The notes beneath the pieces are model-generated. The model was not told where the DNA came from. It did no database searches and worked only from the letters and a program-made list of their open reading frames with translations. 64,000 nt of DNA, from contig NZ_FXUY01000002.1 of the NCBI RefSeq assembly GCF_900182985.1, positions 1,103,001-1,167,000 of the forward strand. The letters are read 5' to 3'. The translations under genes were made by a program, and so were the position numbers. Source of the DNA: Pseudomonas helmanticensis. Its GTDB lineage: Bacteria > Pseudomonadota > Gammaproteobacteria > Pseudomonadales > Pseudomonadaceae. Shown piece after piece: positions 17,044 through 25,336 of the stretch. Each line of letters begins with the position of its first letter. The first letter of the stretch is position 1.

Positions 17044-18192
17044 ATGCTGCGTCGCCGCATGCTGATCATGTTGGGTGTTGTTTTGCTGATCGTCCTCGTG
17101 CTGGGCGGGTACAAAGCCTTTTCGATCTACACGATGATCCAGGGCTTTTCCAAGCCGAAACCGCCGATCAGCGTTGCCGTGGCCCATGCCACCGAGCAAC
17201 CGTGGCAGATGCGTTTGCCCACCGTCGGCACACTGAAGGCGCTGCAAGGCGTCGAGCTGAGCCTGGAAGTGGCCGGCACTGTCACCGAACTCAAGTTCGA
17301 ATCCGGACAGAAGGTCAAGGCCGGCCAGCCGCTGCTGCAACTCGACAGCGCCGTCGAGACCGCCCTGCTCGAAACCGCAAAAGCCGACCTCGGTCTGGCG
17401 CAACTGGATTTCGGCCGTGGTGCGCAACTGGTCGACAGCCGCGCCATCTCCAAAGGCGAATTCGACCGCCTCTCCGCCGTGCTGCAAAAGAACAAAGCTA
17501 CGGTCAATCAACTCAACGCCTCGCTGGCAAAAAAACGCATTCTCGCGCCGTTCAGCGGCACCATCGGCATCCGTCAGGTCGACATCGGCGACTACCTCGC
17601 CAGCGGCACCAAAATCGCTACGTTGCAGGATTTGAGCAGCCTCTACGCCGACTTCTACCTGCCCGAACAATCGGTGCCGAAACTGGCCATCGGCCAACCC
17701 GTACAGATCTCGGTTTCGGCTTACCCCGGGCAAAACTTCGCCGGCAAGATCAGCGCGATCAACCCGATCGTCGAAAGCACCACGCGCAACATTCTGATCC
17801 GCGCCACCCTGGGCAACCCCGACGGCAAACTGCTGCCGGGCATGTTCACCAGCCTTGAAGTGCTGCTGCCCGATCCGCAGAAACACATCGTCGTGCCGGA
17901 AAGCGCGATCACCTACACCCTCTACGGCAACTCGATCTACGTGGTCGGGCAGAAAAAAGCCGAGGACGGCAGCGTCGAAAAAGACGACAAGGGCCAACCG
18001 GTGCTGATCGCCGAACGCCGCTTCATCGAAACCGGTGAACGCCGCGATGGCCTGGTGATGATCAACAAGGGCGTGCAGAGCGGCGAACAAGTGGTGACGG
18101 CCGGCCAGATCAAACTGGACAACGGCGCACACATTGCCATCAGCGACGACAAGACCCTCGGCGAGCAGAACAGTCCGCCTCGCGCCGACTGA
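17044..18192 (+). CDS. mexV: RND efflux periplasmic adaptor, MexV-type
   Basis: 382 residues. One N-terminal membrane segment (about residues 7-28) anchors a membrane-fusion protein. A lipoyl/barrel-sandwich hybrid follows (VELSLEVAGTVTELKFESGQKVKAGQPLLQLD), then an alpha hairpin, the second lipoyl half (KKRILAPFSGTIGIRQVDIGDYL) and a beta-barrel. It links the inner-membrane pump to an outer-membrane channel. The pump gene follows 13 bases later. Placement after the imelysin cluster matches P. aeruginosa PA4374 (mexV). No outer-membrane factor or local repressor gene is present, so an OprM-like channel must come from elsewhere. Confidence 0.85.
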   Translation: MLRRRMLIMLGVVLLIVLVLGGYKAFSIYTMIQGFSKPKPPISVAVAHATEQPWQMRLPTVGTLKALQGVELSLEVAGTVTELKFESGQKVKAGQPLLQLDSAVETALLETAKADLGLAQLDFGRGAQLVDSRAISKGEFDRLSAVLQKNKATVNQLNASLAKKRILAPFSGTIGIRQVDIGDYLASGTKIATLQDLSSLYADFYLPEQSVPKLAIGQPVQISVSAYPGQNFAGKISAINPIVESTTRNILIRATLGNPDGKLLPGMFTSLEVLLPDPQKHIVVPESAITYTLYGNSIYVVGQKKAEDGSVEKDDKGQPVLIAERRFIETGERRDGLVMINKGVQSGEQVVTAGQIKLDNGAHIAISDDKTLGEQNSPPRAD

Positions 18193-18205
18193 TCAAGGAA
18201 TCCCC

Positions 18206-21200
18206 ATGGCTTTTACTGATCCGTTCATCCGCCGCCCGGTGCTCGCCACTGTGGTCAGCCTGTTGATTGTGTTGCTCGGCTTTCAGGCCTGGAGCAAGTT
18301 GCCGCTGCGCCAATACCCGCAAATGGAAAACGCCCTGATCACGGTGACCACCGCTTATCCCGGGGCCAACGCCGAAACCATTCAGGGCTACATCACCCAG
18401 CCGATGCAGCAGAGTCTGGCCAGCGCCGAGGGCATCGACTACATGACCTCGGTCAGCCGGCAGAACTTCTCGGTGATTTCGATCTACGCGCGCATCGGCT
18501 CCAACACCGACCGCTTGTTCACCGAGTTGCTGGCCAAGGCCAACGAGGTCAAAAACAAGCTGCCGCAGGACGCCGAAGACCCGGTGCTGAGCAAGGAATC
18601 CGCTGACGCTTCGGCGCTGATGTACATCAGTTTCTTCAGCAAGGATTTAAGCAACCCGCAGATCACCGACTACCTGTCGCGGGTGATCCAGCCAAAACTG
18701 GCGACCCTGCCGGGTATGGCCGAAGCGGAGATTCTCGGCAATCAGGTGTTCGCCATGCGCCTGTGGCTCGACCCGATAAAACTCGCCGGTTTCGGCCTCA
18801 GCGCCAGCGACGTGACCAACGCCGTGCGCCAGTACAACTTCCTCTCCGCCGCTGGCGAAGTGAAAGGCGAGTACGTCGTCACCAGCATCAACGCCAACAC
18901 CGAATTGAAATCCGCCGAAGCCTTTGCGGCGATTCCGCTCAAGGTCAGTGGCGACAGCCGCGTGCTGCTCAGCGATGTCGCGCGGGTGGAAATGGGTGCG
19001 GAAAACTACGATTCGATCAGCTCGTTCGGCGGCACGCCGTCGGTGTACATCGGCATCAAGGCGACACCGGGCGCCAACCCGCTGGACGTGATCAAGGAAG
19101 TGCGCAAGCTGATGCCGGAGCTGGAAGCGCAACTGCCGCCGAATCTGAAAAGCGAGATTGCCTACGACGCCACGCTGTTCATTCAGGCCTCTATCGATGA
19201 AGTGGTGAAAACCCTGTTCGAAGCGGTGCTGATCGTCATCGTCGTGGTGTTCCTGTTCCTCGGTGCGCTGCGTTCTGTGGTGATCCCGGTGGTGACCATT
19301 CCGCTGTCGATGATCGGCGTGATGTTCTTCATGCAGATGATGGGTTACTCGATCAACCTGCTGACGTTGCTGGCGATGGTGCTGGCCATCGGGCTGGTGG
19401 TGGACGATGCGATTGTCGTGGTGGAGAACATCCATCGGCATATCGAGGAAGGCAAGACGCCATTCGAGGCCGCGCTTGAGGGCGCGCGGGAAATCGCCAT
19501 GCCGGTGGTGTCGATGACCATCACGCTGGCGGCGGTGTACGCGCCGATCGGCTTTCTCACCGGGCTGACCGGGGCGCTGTTCAAGGAGTTCGCGCTGACC
19601 CTGGCCGGTGCGGTGGTGATCTCCGGGATCGTCGCCCTGACCCTGTCGCCGATGATGTGCGCCTACTTGCTGCGCCACGAACAAAACCCCACAGGCCTGG
19701 CGCATCGTCTCGACCGGATCTTCGACAGCCTCAAGCGCCGCTACCAGAGCATGCTTCACGGCACGCTGAACACGCGGCCGGTGGTGCTGGTGTTTGCGGT
19801 GATCGTGTTGTGCCTGATCCCGGTGTTCCTCAAATTCACCAAATCGGAGCTGGCGCCGGACGAAGACCAAGGCATCATTTTCATGATGGCCAACGCGCCG
19901 CAGCCGACCAACCTCGATTACCTGAGCACCTACACCGACGAATTCATCAAGATCTTCAAGGAATTCCCGGAGTACTACTCCTCGTTCCAGATCAACGGCT
20001 ACAACGGTGTGCAGGCGGGCATCGGGGGTTTCCTGCTGAAACCCTGGAACGAGCGCAGCCGCACGCAGATGCAGATCCTTCCCGAGGTGCAAGGCAAACT
20101 GGGGAACATCCCGGGCCTGCAGATTTTCGGTTTCAACCTGCCCTCCCTGCCCGGCACCGGCGAAGGGTTGCCGTTCGAATTCGTGATCAATACGGCCAAC
20201 GATTACGAACTGCTGCTGCAAGTGGCCGACCGGATCAAGAAACGTGCGATGGAGTCGGGCAAGTTCGCCTTCGTCGACCTTGATCTGGCGTTCGACAAAC
20301 CGGAAGTGGTGGTCGACATCGACCGCGCCAAGGCAGCGCAGATGGGCGTGTCGATGCAGGACCTCGGTGGCACGCTGGCAACATTGCTCGGTGAAGCTGA
20401 AATCAACCGCTTCACCATTGAAGGGCGCAGCTACAAGGTCATCGCCCAGGTCGAACGGCCGTACCGCGACAACCCGGACTGGCTGAACAATTACTACGTG
20501 AAAAACACTCAGGGCGAATTATTGCCGCTGTCGACGCTGATCAAGGTCAGCGACCGCGCCCGACCGCGTCAGCTCAACCAGTTCCAGCAACTCAACGCGG
20601 CGAAGATTTCCGGTTTCCCGCTGGTGAGCATGGGCGAAGCCATCGACACCGTGCTGCAGATCGCCCGCGAAGAAGCGCCGGCCGGCTTCGCCTTCGACTA
20701 TGGCGGCGCATCAAGGCAATTCGTCCAGGAAGGCAGCGCCTTGTGGGTGACGTTTGCCTTGGCGCTGGCGATCATTTTTCTGGTGCTGGCGGCGCAGTTC
20801 GAAAGCTTCCGTGATCCGCTGGTGATTCTGGTGACGGTGCCGTTGTCGATCTGCGGCGCGTTGATTCCGCTGTTCCTCGGCTGGTCGAGCATGAACATCT
20901 ACACCCAGGTCGGGCTGGTGACGCTGATCGGTCTGATCAGCAAGCACGGGATCCTGATCGTCGAGTTCGCCAACCAGTTGCGCAAGGACAAGGGCCTGAC
21001 GGCACGTGAGGCGGTTGAAGAAGCGGCAGCGATTCGGCTACGTCCGGTGCTGATGACCACGGCAGCGATGGTGTTCGGCATGGTGCCGTTGATTCTGGCC
21101 ACCGGTGCGGGGGCGGTCAGCCGCTTTGATATCGGCATGGTGATTGCCACGGGGATGTCGATCGGCACGTTGTTCACGCTGTTCGTCCTGCCGTGCGTTT

Positions 21201-21241
21201 ACACCCTGCTGGCAAAACCCGATCCCAAACCAACCGCGTAA
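18206..21241 (+). CDS. mexW: RND multidrug efflux pump, MexW-type
   Basis: 1011 residues, a 12-helix resistance-nodulation-division transporter of the HAE1 family. Beginning MAFTDPFIRRPVLATVVSLL, it contains the proton-relay Asp pair in helix 4 (AIGLVVDDAIVVVENIHRHIEEG) and the late GLVTLIGLISKHGILIVEFANQLR and RLRPVLMTTAAMVFGMVPL segments. It expels drugs using the proton gradient. The start at 18206 is the family start, with AAGGA upstream; the longer frame overlaps mexV. The close match to MexW and the preceding mexV support the name. Real substrates in this strain are unknown. Confidence 0.9.
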   Translation: MAFTDPFIRRPVLATVVSLLIVLLGFQAWSKLPLRQYPQMENALITVTTAYPGANAETIQGYITQPMQQSLASAEGIDYMTSVSRQNFSVISIYARIGSNTDRLFTELLAKANEVKNKLPQDAEDPVLSKESADASALMYISFFSKDLSNPQITDYLSRVIQPKLATLPGMAEAEILGNQVFAMRLWLDPIKLAGFGLSASDVTNAVRQYNFLSAAGEVKGEYVVTSINANTELKSAEAFAAIPLKVSGDSRVLLSDVARVEMGAENYDSISSFGGTPSVYIGIKATPGANPLDVIKEVRKLMPELEAQLPPNLKSEIAYDATLFIQASIDEVVKTLFEAVLIVIVVVFLFLGALRSVVIPVVTIPLSMIGVMFFMQMMGYSINLLTLLAMVLAIGLVVDDAIVVVENIHRHIEEGKTPFEAALEGAREIAMPVVSMTITLAAVYAPIGFLTGLTGALFKEFALTLAGAVVISGIVALTLSPMMCAYLLRHEQNPTGLAHRLDRIFDSLKRRYQSMLHGTLNTRPVVLVFAVIVLCLIPVFLKFTKSELAPDEDQGIIFMMANAPQPTNLDYLSTYTDEFIKIFKEFPEYYSSFQINGYNGVQAGIGGFLLKPWNERSRTQMQILPEVQGKLGNIPGLQIFGFNLPSLPGTGEGLPFEFVINTANDYELLLQVADRIKKRAMESGKFAFVDLDLAFDKPEVVVDIDRAKAAQMGVSMQDLGGTLATLLGEAEINRFTIEGRSYKVIAQVERPYRDNPDWLNNYYVKNTQGELLPLSTLIKVSDRARPRQLNQFQQLNAAKISGFPLVSMGEAIDTVLQIAREEAPAGFAFDYGGASRQFVQEGSALWVTFALALAIIFLVLAAQFESFRDPLVILVTVPLSICGALIPLFLGWSSMNIYTQVGLVTLIGLISKHGILIVEFANQLRKDKGLTAREAVEEAAAIRLRPVLMTTAAMVFGMVPLILATGAGAVSRFDIGMVIATGMSIGTLFTLFVLPCVYTLLAKPDPKPTA

Positions 21242-21245
21242 CCCC

Positions 21246-21334
21246 TGTAGGAGTGAGCCTGCTCGCGATAGCGGTGTGCCATTCAAATCATTATTAACTG
21301 ACAGGCCGCTATCGCGAGCAGGCTCACTCCTACA
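21246..21334. repeat. REP doublet, tgtaggagtgagcc type
   Basis: TGTAGGAGTGAGCCTGCTCG at one end and its complement at the other. Same class as 28098-28186 and 32743-32832. Confidence 0.9.
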
Positions 21335-21358
21335 CGGGATCTGTGTCGTCTCGGGCAT

Positions 21359-21390
21359 AAAAAAAGGCCTCGCATCTGCGAGGCCTTTCA
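21359..21390 (-). terminator. Bidirectional terminator between mexW and the inaA operon
   Basis: GGCCTCGCA-TC-TGCGAGGCC with seven A residues on the left (a T run when read on the minus strand) and TTTCATTTT on the right. It fits best as the end of the minus-strand methyltransferase-inaA operon, and can also stop mexW transcription. Confidence 0.82.
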
Positions 21391-21407
21391 TTTTGGCTTC
21401 AATCGGT

Positions 21408-21635
21408 TCAACTCTGCGGCCTCATCCCTTGGGAAAGTCCGAACATGAACAACAATAAATCATGGTCGGGTTTAGTCGCCACGGAGGCTTTCGCCACCCG
21501 TGGCATTGCGCAGTGAGCGTCGTCTACTGACGCGCCAACAACCTGCATGCGGGGCTGCTCCCAAGCCGCCACCGCCAATGATGCAACTGCCAAGGCTCCA
21601 ACCAGAAACAAACCTCGTGCAATTTCTAGTTTCAT
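21408..21635 (-). CDS. Small exported protein of unknown function
   Basis: 75 residues. An N-terminal signal sequence (EIARGLFLVGALAVASLAVAA) precedes about 50 residues without a domain I recognise, ending in LLLFMFGLSQGMRPQS. It starts 2 bases after the inaA stop, so it is the third gene of the ColR-controlled methyltransferase-inaA operon, matching a small gene I recall at the same place in P. putida (PP_0905). Coding status is supported by position, signal sequence and strand rather than by homology. Confidence 0.65.
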   Translation of the reverse strand: MKLEIARGLFLVGALAVASLAVAAWEQPRMQVVGASVDDAHCAMPRVAKASVATKPDHDLLLFMFGLSQGMRPQS

Positions 21636-21637
21636 CG

Positions 21638-22351
21638 CTATAAACCTTTGATAGCGCTGCCAAACGCCGTCTCATAAAAATAGACGAGTTTTTTCCAGTC
21701 CGTATCGCTGAACGACGAATGGCGGCGCAATTGCTTCATGTCATGGGAGGCGGCGCGATAAGCGGTCAGACGCTGGCGGCATTTCTCCAGGTCGATCAAC
21801 GCTACTTCGACCTTGGCCGAATCGCCTTCGCCGGTTACCCGTACAAATACGTGTTTGATATAGATGCAGCTGTGCTGCCAACGGCCCTTGTGCATGCGCG
21901 CAAGGTTCTCGGCGAGGTCTTTGAGCACGCGTTCGTAAACGGCTTCGCCGTATTGCGCGCGACCACCCGCCGCTTCCCACTTTTCCAGTTCGTCAAAGCC
22001 GTCCAGCGACTTGGTCACCAGTAGCGCACGCCACTTGTACTGTGGATCAGGCTGCGCGCCGCAGAAGACGATTTCCGGCACGCGCACGCCAAGTTTGCTC
22101 ACGCCGGTCAGGGCGTCCAACTCCCGCAACACCGTCGGGCGGCCGAACGGATGCAGCCAACTGCGGTAGATGTGTCCGGTCTGGCGTTTTGCATACAGCA
22201 ATTGACCGTCACGTCCGGTGACTCGTTGCACACCACTTTCGCCACCACGCCGCACGTTGGGTTCTTCTACCCACTCACCACGCTGGTTCCAGTAATAGTC
22301 AAAACGATCCTGCGGAGCGACGTCCGTTTCTGCTGCAAATTGCACTGCCAT
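21638..22351 (-). CDS. inaA: InaA-type lipopolysaccharide/protein kinase-like protein
   Basis: 237 residues, related to the lipopolysaccharide kinase (WaaP/Kdo kinase) fold. The stretches YAKRQTGHIYRSWLHPFGRP, VTKSLDGFDELEKW, LAENLARMHKGRWQHSCIYI and KVEVALIDLEKCRQRL correspond to the lysine, catalytic-loop and DxE regions. HSCIYIKHVF stands where WaaP has HRDCYICHF. It is expected to phosphorylate lipid A core sugars or act in stress response (InaA, weak-acid inducible). The start at 22351 has GAGG 7 bases upstream, 4 bases after the methyltransferase stop; the longer frame runs into that gene. Confidence 0.85.
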   Translation of the reverse strand: MAVQFAAETDVAPQDRFDYYWNQRGEWVEEPNVRRGGESGVQRVTGRDGQLLYAKRQTGHIYRSWLHPFGRPTVLRELDALTGVSKLGVRVPEIVFCGAQPDPQYKWRALLVTKSLDGFDELEKWEAAGGRAQYGEAVYERVLKDLAENLARMHKGRWQHSCIYIKHVFVRVTGEGDSAKVEVALIDLEKCRQRLTAYRAASHDMKQLRRHSSFSDTDWKKLVYFYETAFGSAIKGL

Positions 22352-22355
22352 CCCA

Positions 22356-23024
22356 CTACCTCTTGCGTAATACGTAAACCCGCCACATGGCATAGAGCGG
22401 GATGAAATCCAGTTGTTCCTGTATGCGGAACCCTGCCTCTTCGAATTCTTTTTCCACCGTAACAGCCGGTAACACAAAACGGTTCTGGTAACCTTCCTGC
22501 CCACGCTTGGCCTCGGCCTTTTTGCGTTTCCAGGCCTTGAAGTTGCCATCCACCCACAGCGAAATGATCACGCTGTCGCGGGTTACGCGCTCGAATTCAC
22601 GCAGAATGGCCCGTCGATGCTCGGCTTCACCGATGTGATGAAGCAACCGCATGCAAAAAATGCTGTCGACGGCGTTATCAGGCAAGGCAATGTCGAACGC
22701 AGAGGTGTGCAAGGGTTGTACCCGTTTCACCACATCCGCCGGTTGCGCTTGCATCGCCGTCCGGATCATCGACTCGGAGTTATCCGCACCGATGATCACC
22801 CGATTCGGTTTTTCCGCCAGCAAGGGCCAGAAGCGCCCCGCACCGCACGGCAAATCCAGCACCAGACCCGGTTCACCGGCCAACGTCAGCGCCTTGCGGG
22901 CCAACTGTTCGTCGCGCCAATGTGACAACCGGCGACCGAGATCGGCTTGATGCTTGCGCAAATATTTTTGCGCGTGGTTGTCGTCGTACTTTTCGGAAAA
23001 ATCGAGTTTGATCGGGCCGGCCAT
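22356..23024 (-). CDS. Class I SAM-dependent methyltransferase
   Basis: 222 residues. The SAM-binding motif I is LVLDLPCGAGRFWPLL (about residues 54-69), followed by motif II VIIGADNSESMI and post-motif FCMRLLHHIGEAEHR. This is a small-molecule or lipid-type methyltransferase with an unknown substrate. ATG at 23024 follows AGGAG at 8 bases. A near-consensus ColR box lies 70-86 bases upstream (23094-23109), matching the ColR-regulated methyltransferase-inaA operon I recall from P. putida (PP_0903-0905). A role in surface or LPS modification is inferred from inaA next door. Confidence 0.86.
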   Translation of the reverse strand: MAGPIKLDFSEKYDDNHAQKYLRKHQADLGRRLSHWRDEQLARKALTLAGEPGLVLDLPCGAGRFWPLLAEKPNRVIIGADNSESMIRTAMQAQPADVVKRVQPLHTSAFDIALPDNAVDSIFCMRLLHHIGEAEHRRAILREFERVTRDSVIISLWVDGNFKAWKRKKAEAKRGQEGYQNRFVLPAVTVEKEFEEAGFRIQEQLDFIPLYAMWRVYVLRKR

Positions 23025-23093
23025 CACCAGGACTCCTGAATTGCTGATGTCACCACCTTAGGGAGCGGCATGTCAGCGTCAGGTCATCCATTT

Positions 23094-23109
23094 GTGAAAA
23101 AAATGTCCG
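23094..23109 (-). promoter_or_regulatory. ColR box upstream of the methyltransferase-inaA operon
   Basis: Read on the minus strand it is CGGACATTTTTTTCAC. The reported ColR consensus (Y)(Y)NA(C/G)NN(Y)TTTTTCAC is matched at every defined position except the second. It lies upstream of the methyltransferase gene on the strand that reads into it. Confidence 0.75.
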
Positions 23110-23186
23110 GTAAACCCGCAAACTATTTCAAGGTTATACAGGATTTAGACAGGTTGGCGGGAGTGGCTGGGTGCCACCACCGCCTG

Positions 23187-24461
23187 TCAGTCTTTGCCCA
23201 GATCCACTTCGAAACGGCAGCCATTGGGCTCCATGGTGCTCAAAGTCACCGTCCAGCCCTGGTTCTCGCAGATGCGCTGCACCAGCGACAAGCCAAGCCC
23301 GAGACCTTCACCACGATTTTCGCTGCCACGGACAAATGGCTGGAACATCGCCTCGCGTTTCTCCTCGGGAATACCCACACCCGAATCCTCAACGACGAAC
23401 CCGTTAGCTTTCAGCGTCAGGCGAATGAAGCCCTGCTCGGTGTAGTGACAGGCATTGCGCAACAGATTGCCCATCACGGCGGTCAGCAACGTGGCGTTGA
23501 AACTGGTGTCCGGCGGGTTGCCGCGTTCGAACTGCAATTTCAGCCCTTTGCTTTCGATCGGCTCACGCCATACGCACAACAGATTGTCGGCGACATGCGC
23601 GAGATCGTGTTGCGGCGCCATGCCCGCATCTTCGCGCTGAGCACGGGCAAGCATCAGGAAGGTCTGCACCAGCTCGCGCATTTCCTCGCTGGCCCGGGCA
23701 ATGCGCTCGACCTGCGAGCGGCCGCGTTGATCGATCGCCGGGTTTTCCATCAACAACTCACAAGAACTGGCCAGCACCATCAGCGGTGTACGCAACTCGT
23801 GGCTGACGTCACTGGTAAACAAGCGCTCGCGGGTCAGTGCCTGCCGCAGCCTGCCCAGCGTGGCGTCGAACGCCACCGCCAGTTCACCGACTTCATCAGC
23901 GGCGTAATCCGGCGCCAGCGGCGGCGCCAATCCGAGCAACTGGTCTCGGTGACGCACCTGCCGTGCGAGGCGCACCACCGGCGCCATCACTTTGCGCGCC
24001 AGCACCCAGCCGAGGAATACCGCCAGCGCCAGACTGAGCACGAAGCCCACCAGCACCACGGCAAACAGCACGCGCTCGCGCTCTTCAAAATCGCTTTGAT
24101 CCTGCAGCAGCACATAACGGCGACCGTCGACGATTTCGACCATCGCGTGATACGACAGCTGCTCACGGAAGACTTCGTGGAAACCGGAATCGAGGTGACG
24201 CAAATCCTTCGGCAGCTCGAAATCACCGGGGCCGCCGCTGAAATAGAACAACTGATCCGGCTCCGGCCGATGGCTCCAGTCCGAAACGTTGTCCATCAGG
24301 AGCAGGCGCTGCAAGTCGCCGCCCAGGCCTGCTGAAATCAGTTTTTCTTCCACCAGGTGCACGGTGGCGACAATGCCCATGGCGAAGGCACCGGCCACCA
24401 GAGCGCTCATCAGCGCAAAGGCAATGATGATCCGCTGGGAAAGGCTTTGCTTAAACTCCAT
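23187..24461 (-). CDS. colS: Sensor histidine kinase ColS (Zn/Fe/Mn sensor)
   Basis: 424 residues: helix 1 (about 10-32), a short periplasmic domain, helix 2 (about 131-155), HAMP, HisKA with SDVSHELRTP (His 221) and an HATPase with NLLRNACHYT, DSGVGIP and GLGLGLSLV. The periplasmic loop has His35, Glu38, Glu96, His105 and a Glu126-x-x-Glu129 pair (EERE), the residues I recall as metal-binding in P. putida ColS. It phosphorylates ColR. It overlaps the colR end by 11 bases; the GTG three bases upstream is less well placed than the ATG, which has GAGG 6 bases ahead. Confidence 0.93.
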   Translation of the reverse strand: MEFKQSLSQRIIIAFALMSALVAGAFAMGIVATVHLVEEKLISAGLGGDLQRLLLMDNVSDWSHRPEPDQLFYFSGGPGDFELPKDLRHLDSGFHEVFREQLSYHAMVEIVDGRRYVLLQDQSDFEERERVLFAVVLVGFVLSLALAVFLGWVLARKVMAPVVRLARQVRHRDQLLGLAPPLAPDYAADEVGELAVAFDATLGRLRQALTRERLFTSDVSHELRTPLMVLASSCELLMENPAIDQRGRSQVERIARASEEMRELVQTFLMLARAQREDAGMAPQHDLAHVADNLLCVWREPIESKGLKLQFERGNPPDTSFNATLLTAVMGNLLRNACHYTEQGFIRLTLKANGFVVEDSGVGIPEEKREAMFQPFVRGSENRGEGLGLGLSLVQRICENQGWTVTLSTMEPNGCRFEVDLGKD

Positions 24462-25134
24462 CACGCCCCTCGGCCAAGCGGTAACCGACGCCGTGCACGG
24501 TGTGCAGCAGCGGCTTGGCGAACGGTTTGTCGATCACCTGGCGCAATTGGTGAACGTGGCTGCGCAGGCTGTCGCTGTCCGGGCAATCATCGCCCCACAG
24601 GGCCTCTTCGAGAATTTCCCGGCGCAACACATGCGGGCTCTTCTGCATCAACACCGCGAGCAACTTGAGGCCGACCGGGTTGAGCTTGAGCAGCTTGCCT
24701 TCGCGGGTCACTTCGAGAGTGTCGAGGTCGTAGCTCAGGTCACCGACCTGCAAGGCACGGCGTCCGCCGCCCTGCGCCCGGCGCATCACCGCTTCCACGC
24801 GCGCGGCCAGCTCGGACAAGGCAAACGGCTTGACCAGATAGTCGTCGGCGCCGGACTTGAAGCCCTGCAAGCGATCATCGAGTTGATCACGCGCGGTGAG
24901 CATGATCACCGGTGTATCGCGACGGGCGTCTTCGCGCAGGCGTTTGCACAGGGTGTAGCCGTCGATTCCTGGCAACATGATGTCGAGCACGATCAGGTCG
25001 TAATGCTCGGTGGCGGCCAGATGCAGGCCCGACAGACCGTCCTGGGCGCAATCGACGGTATAGCCTTTGAGCCCCAGATAATCGGCCAGATTGGCCAGGA
25101 TATCGCGGTTGTCTTCGACCAATAGAATTCGCAT
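24451..25134 (-). CDS. colR: Response regulator ColR (OmpR/PhoB family)
   Basis: 227 residues: a receiver domain with phospho-acceptor Asp51 (LIVLDIMLPGIDGY), conserved MLTARD and VKPFALSEL, then an OmpR-type winged helix (RREILEEALWGDD, SLRSHVHQLRQ, HTVHGVGYRL). ColR activates envelope-modification genes in response to excess zinc, iron, manganese or cadmium. The start at 25134 follows GGAGGAG. colS is translationally coupled downstream. Both flanking operons carry ColR boxes (23094-23109 and 25251-25266), so regulator and targets form a compact local regulon. Confidence 0.94.
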   Translation of the reverse strand: MRILLVEDNRDILANLADYLGLKGYTVDCAQDGLSGLHLAATEHYDLIVLDIMLPGIDGYTLCKRLREDARRDTPVIMLTARDQLDDRLQGFKSGADDYLVKPFALSELAARVEAVMRRAQGGGRRALQVGDLSYDLDTLEVTREGKLLKLNPVGLKLLAVLMQKSPHVLRREILEEALWGDDCPDSDSLRSHVHQLRQVIDKPFAKPLLHTVHGVGYRLAEGRDGV

Positions 25135-25250
25135 GGGCACTCCTCCGTACACAGTAACGGCCGTCATGGCCCGCGCAGCTTAAGGCCATCGCCAGCTCAG
25201 AGCTAGGGCTGAAAGCCGCGTAAATCAACTCTCTCAACCAAATTAAAGTC

Positions 25251-25266
25251 TTAACAAGTTTTTCAC
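25251..25266 (+). promoter_or_regulatory. ColR box upstream of the sulfatase/LTA-synthase-like gene
   Basis: TTAACAAGTTTTTCAC matches the reported ColR consensus at every defined position except the eighth (G for T/C). It lies 71 bases before the ATG at 25337, on the coding strand, in the colR-sulfatase divergent gap. Confidence 0.75.
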
Positions 25267-25336
25267 TATCGGTTCACAACCTGACTACAGTCCCCACGCG
25301 ACACTCTCGCGCCATTAGATATAGGGAATGTAGACA

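Noticed and set aside
23070..24335. 421-codon open frame antisense to colS
   Set aside because: Fully opposite colS, which has all kinase motifs; the His/Arg/Gln-rich translation is typical of a shadow.
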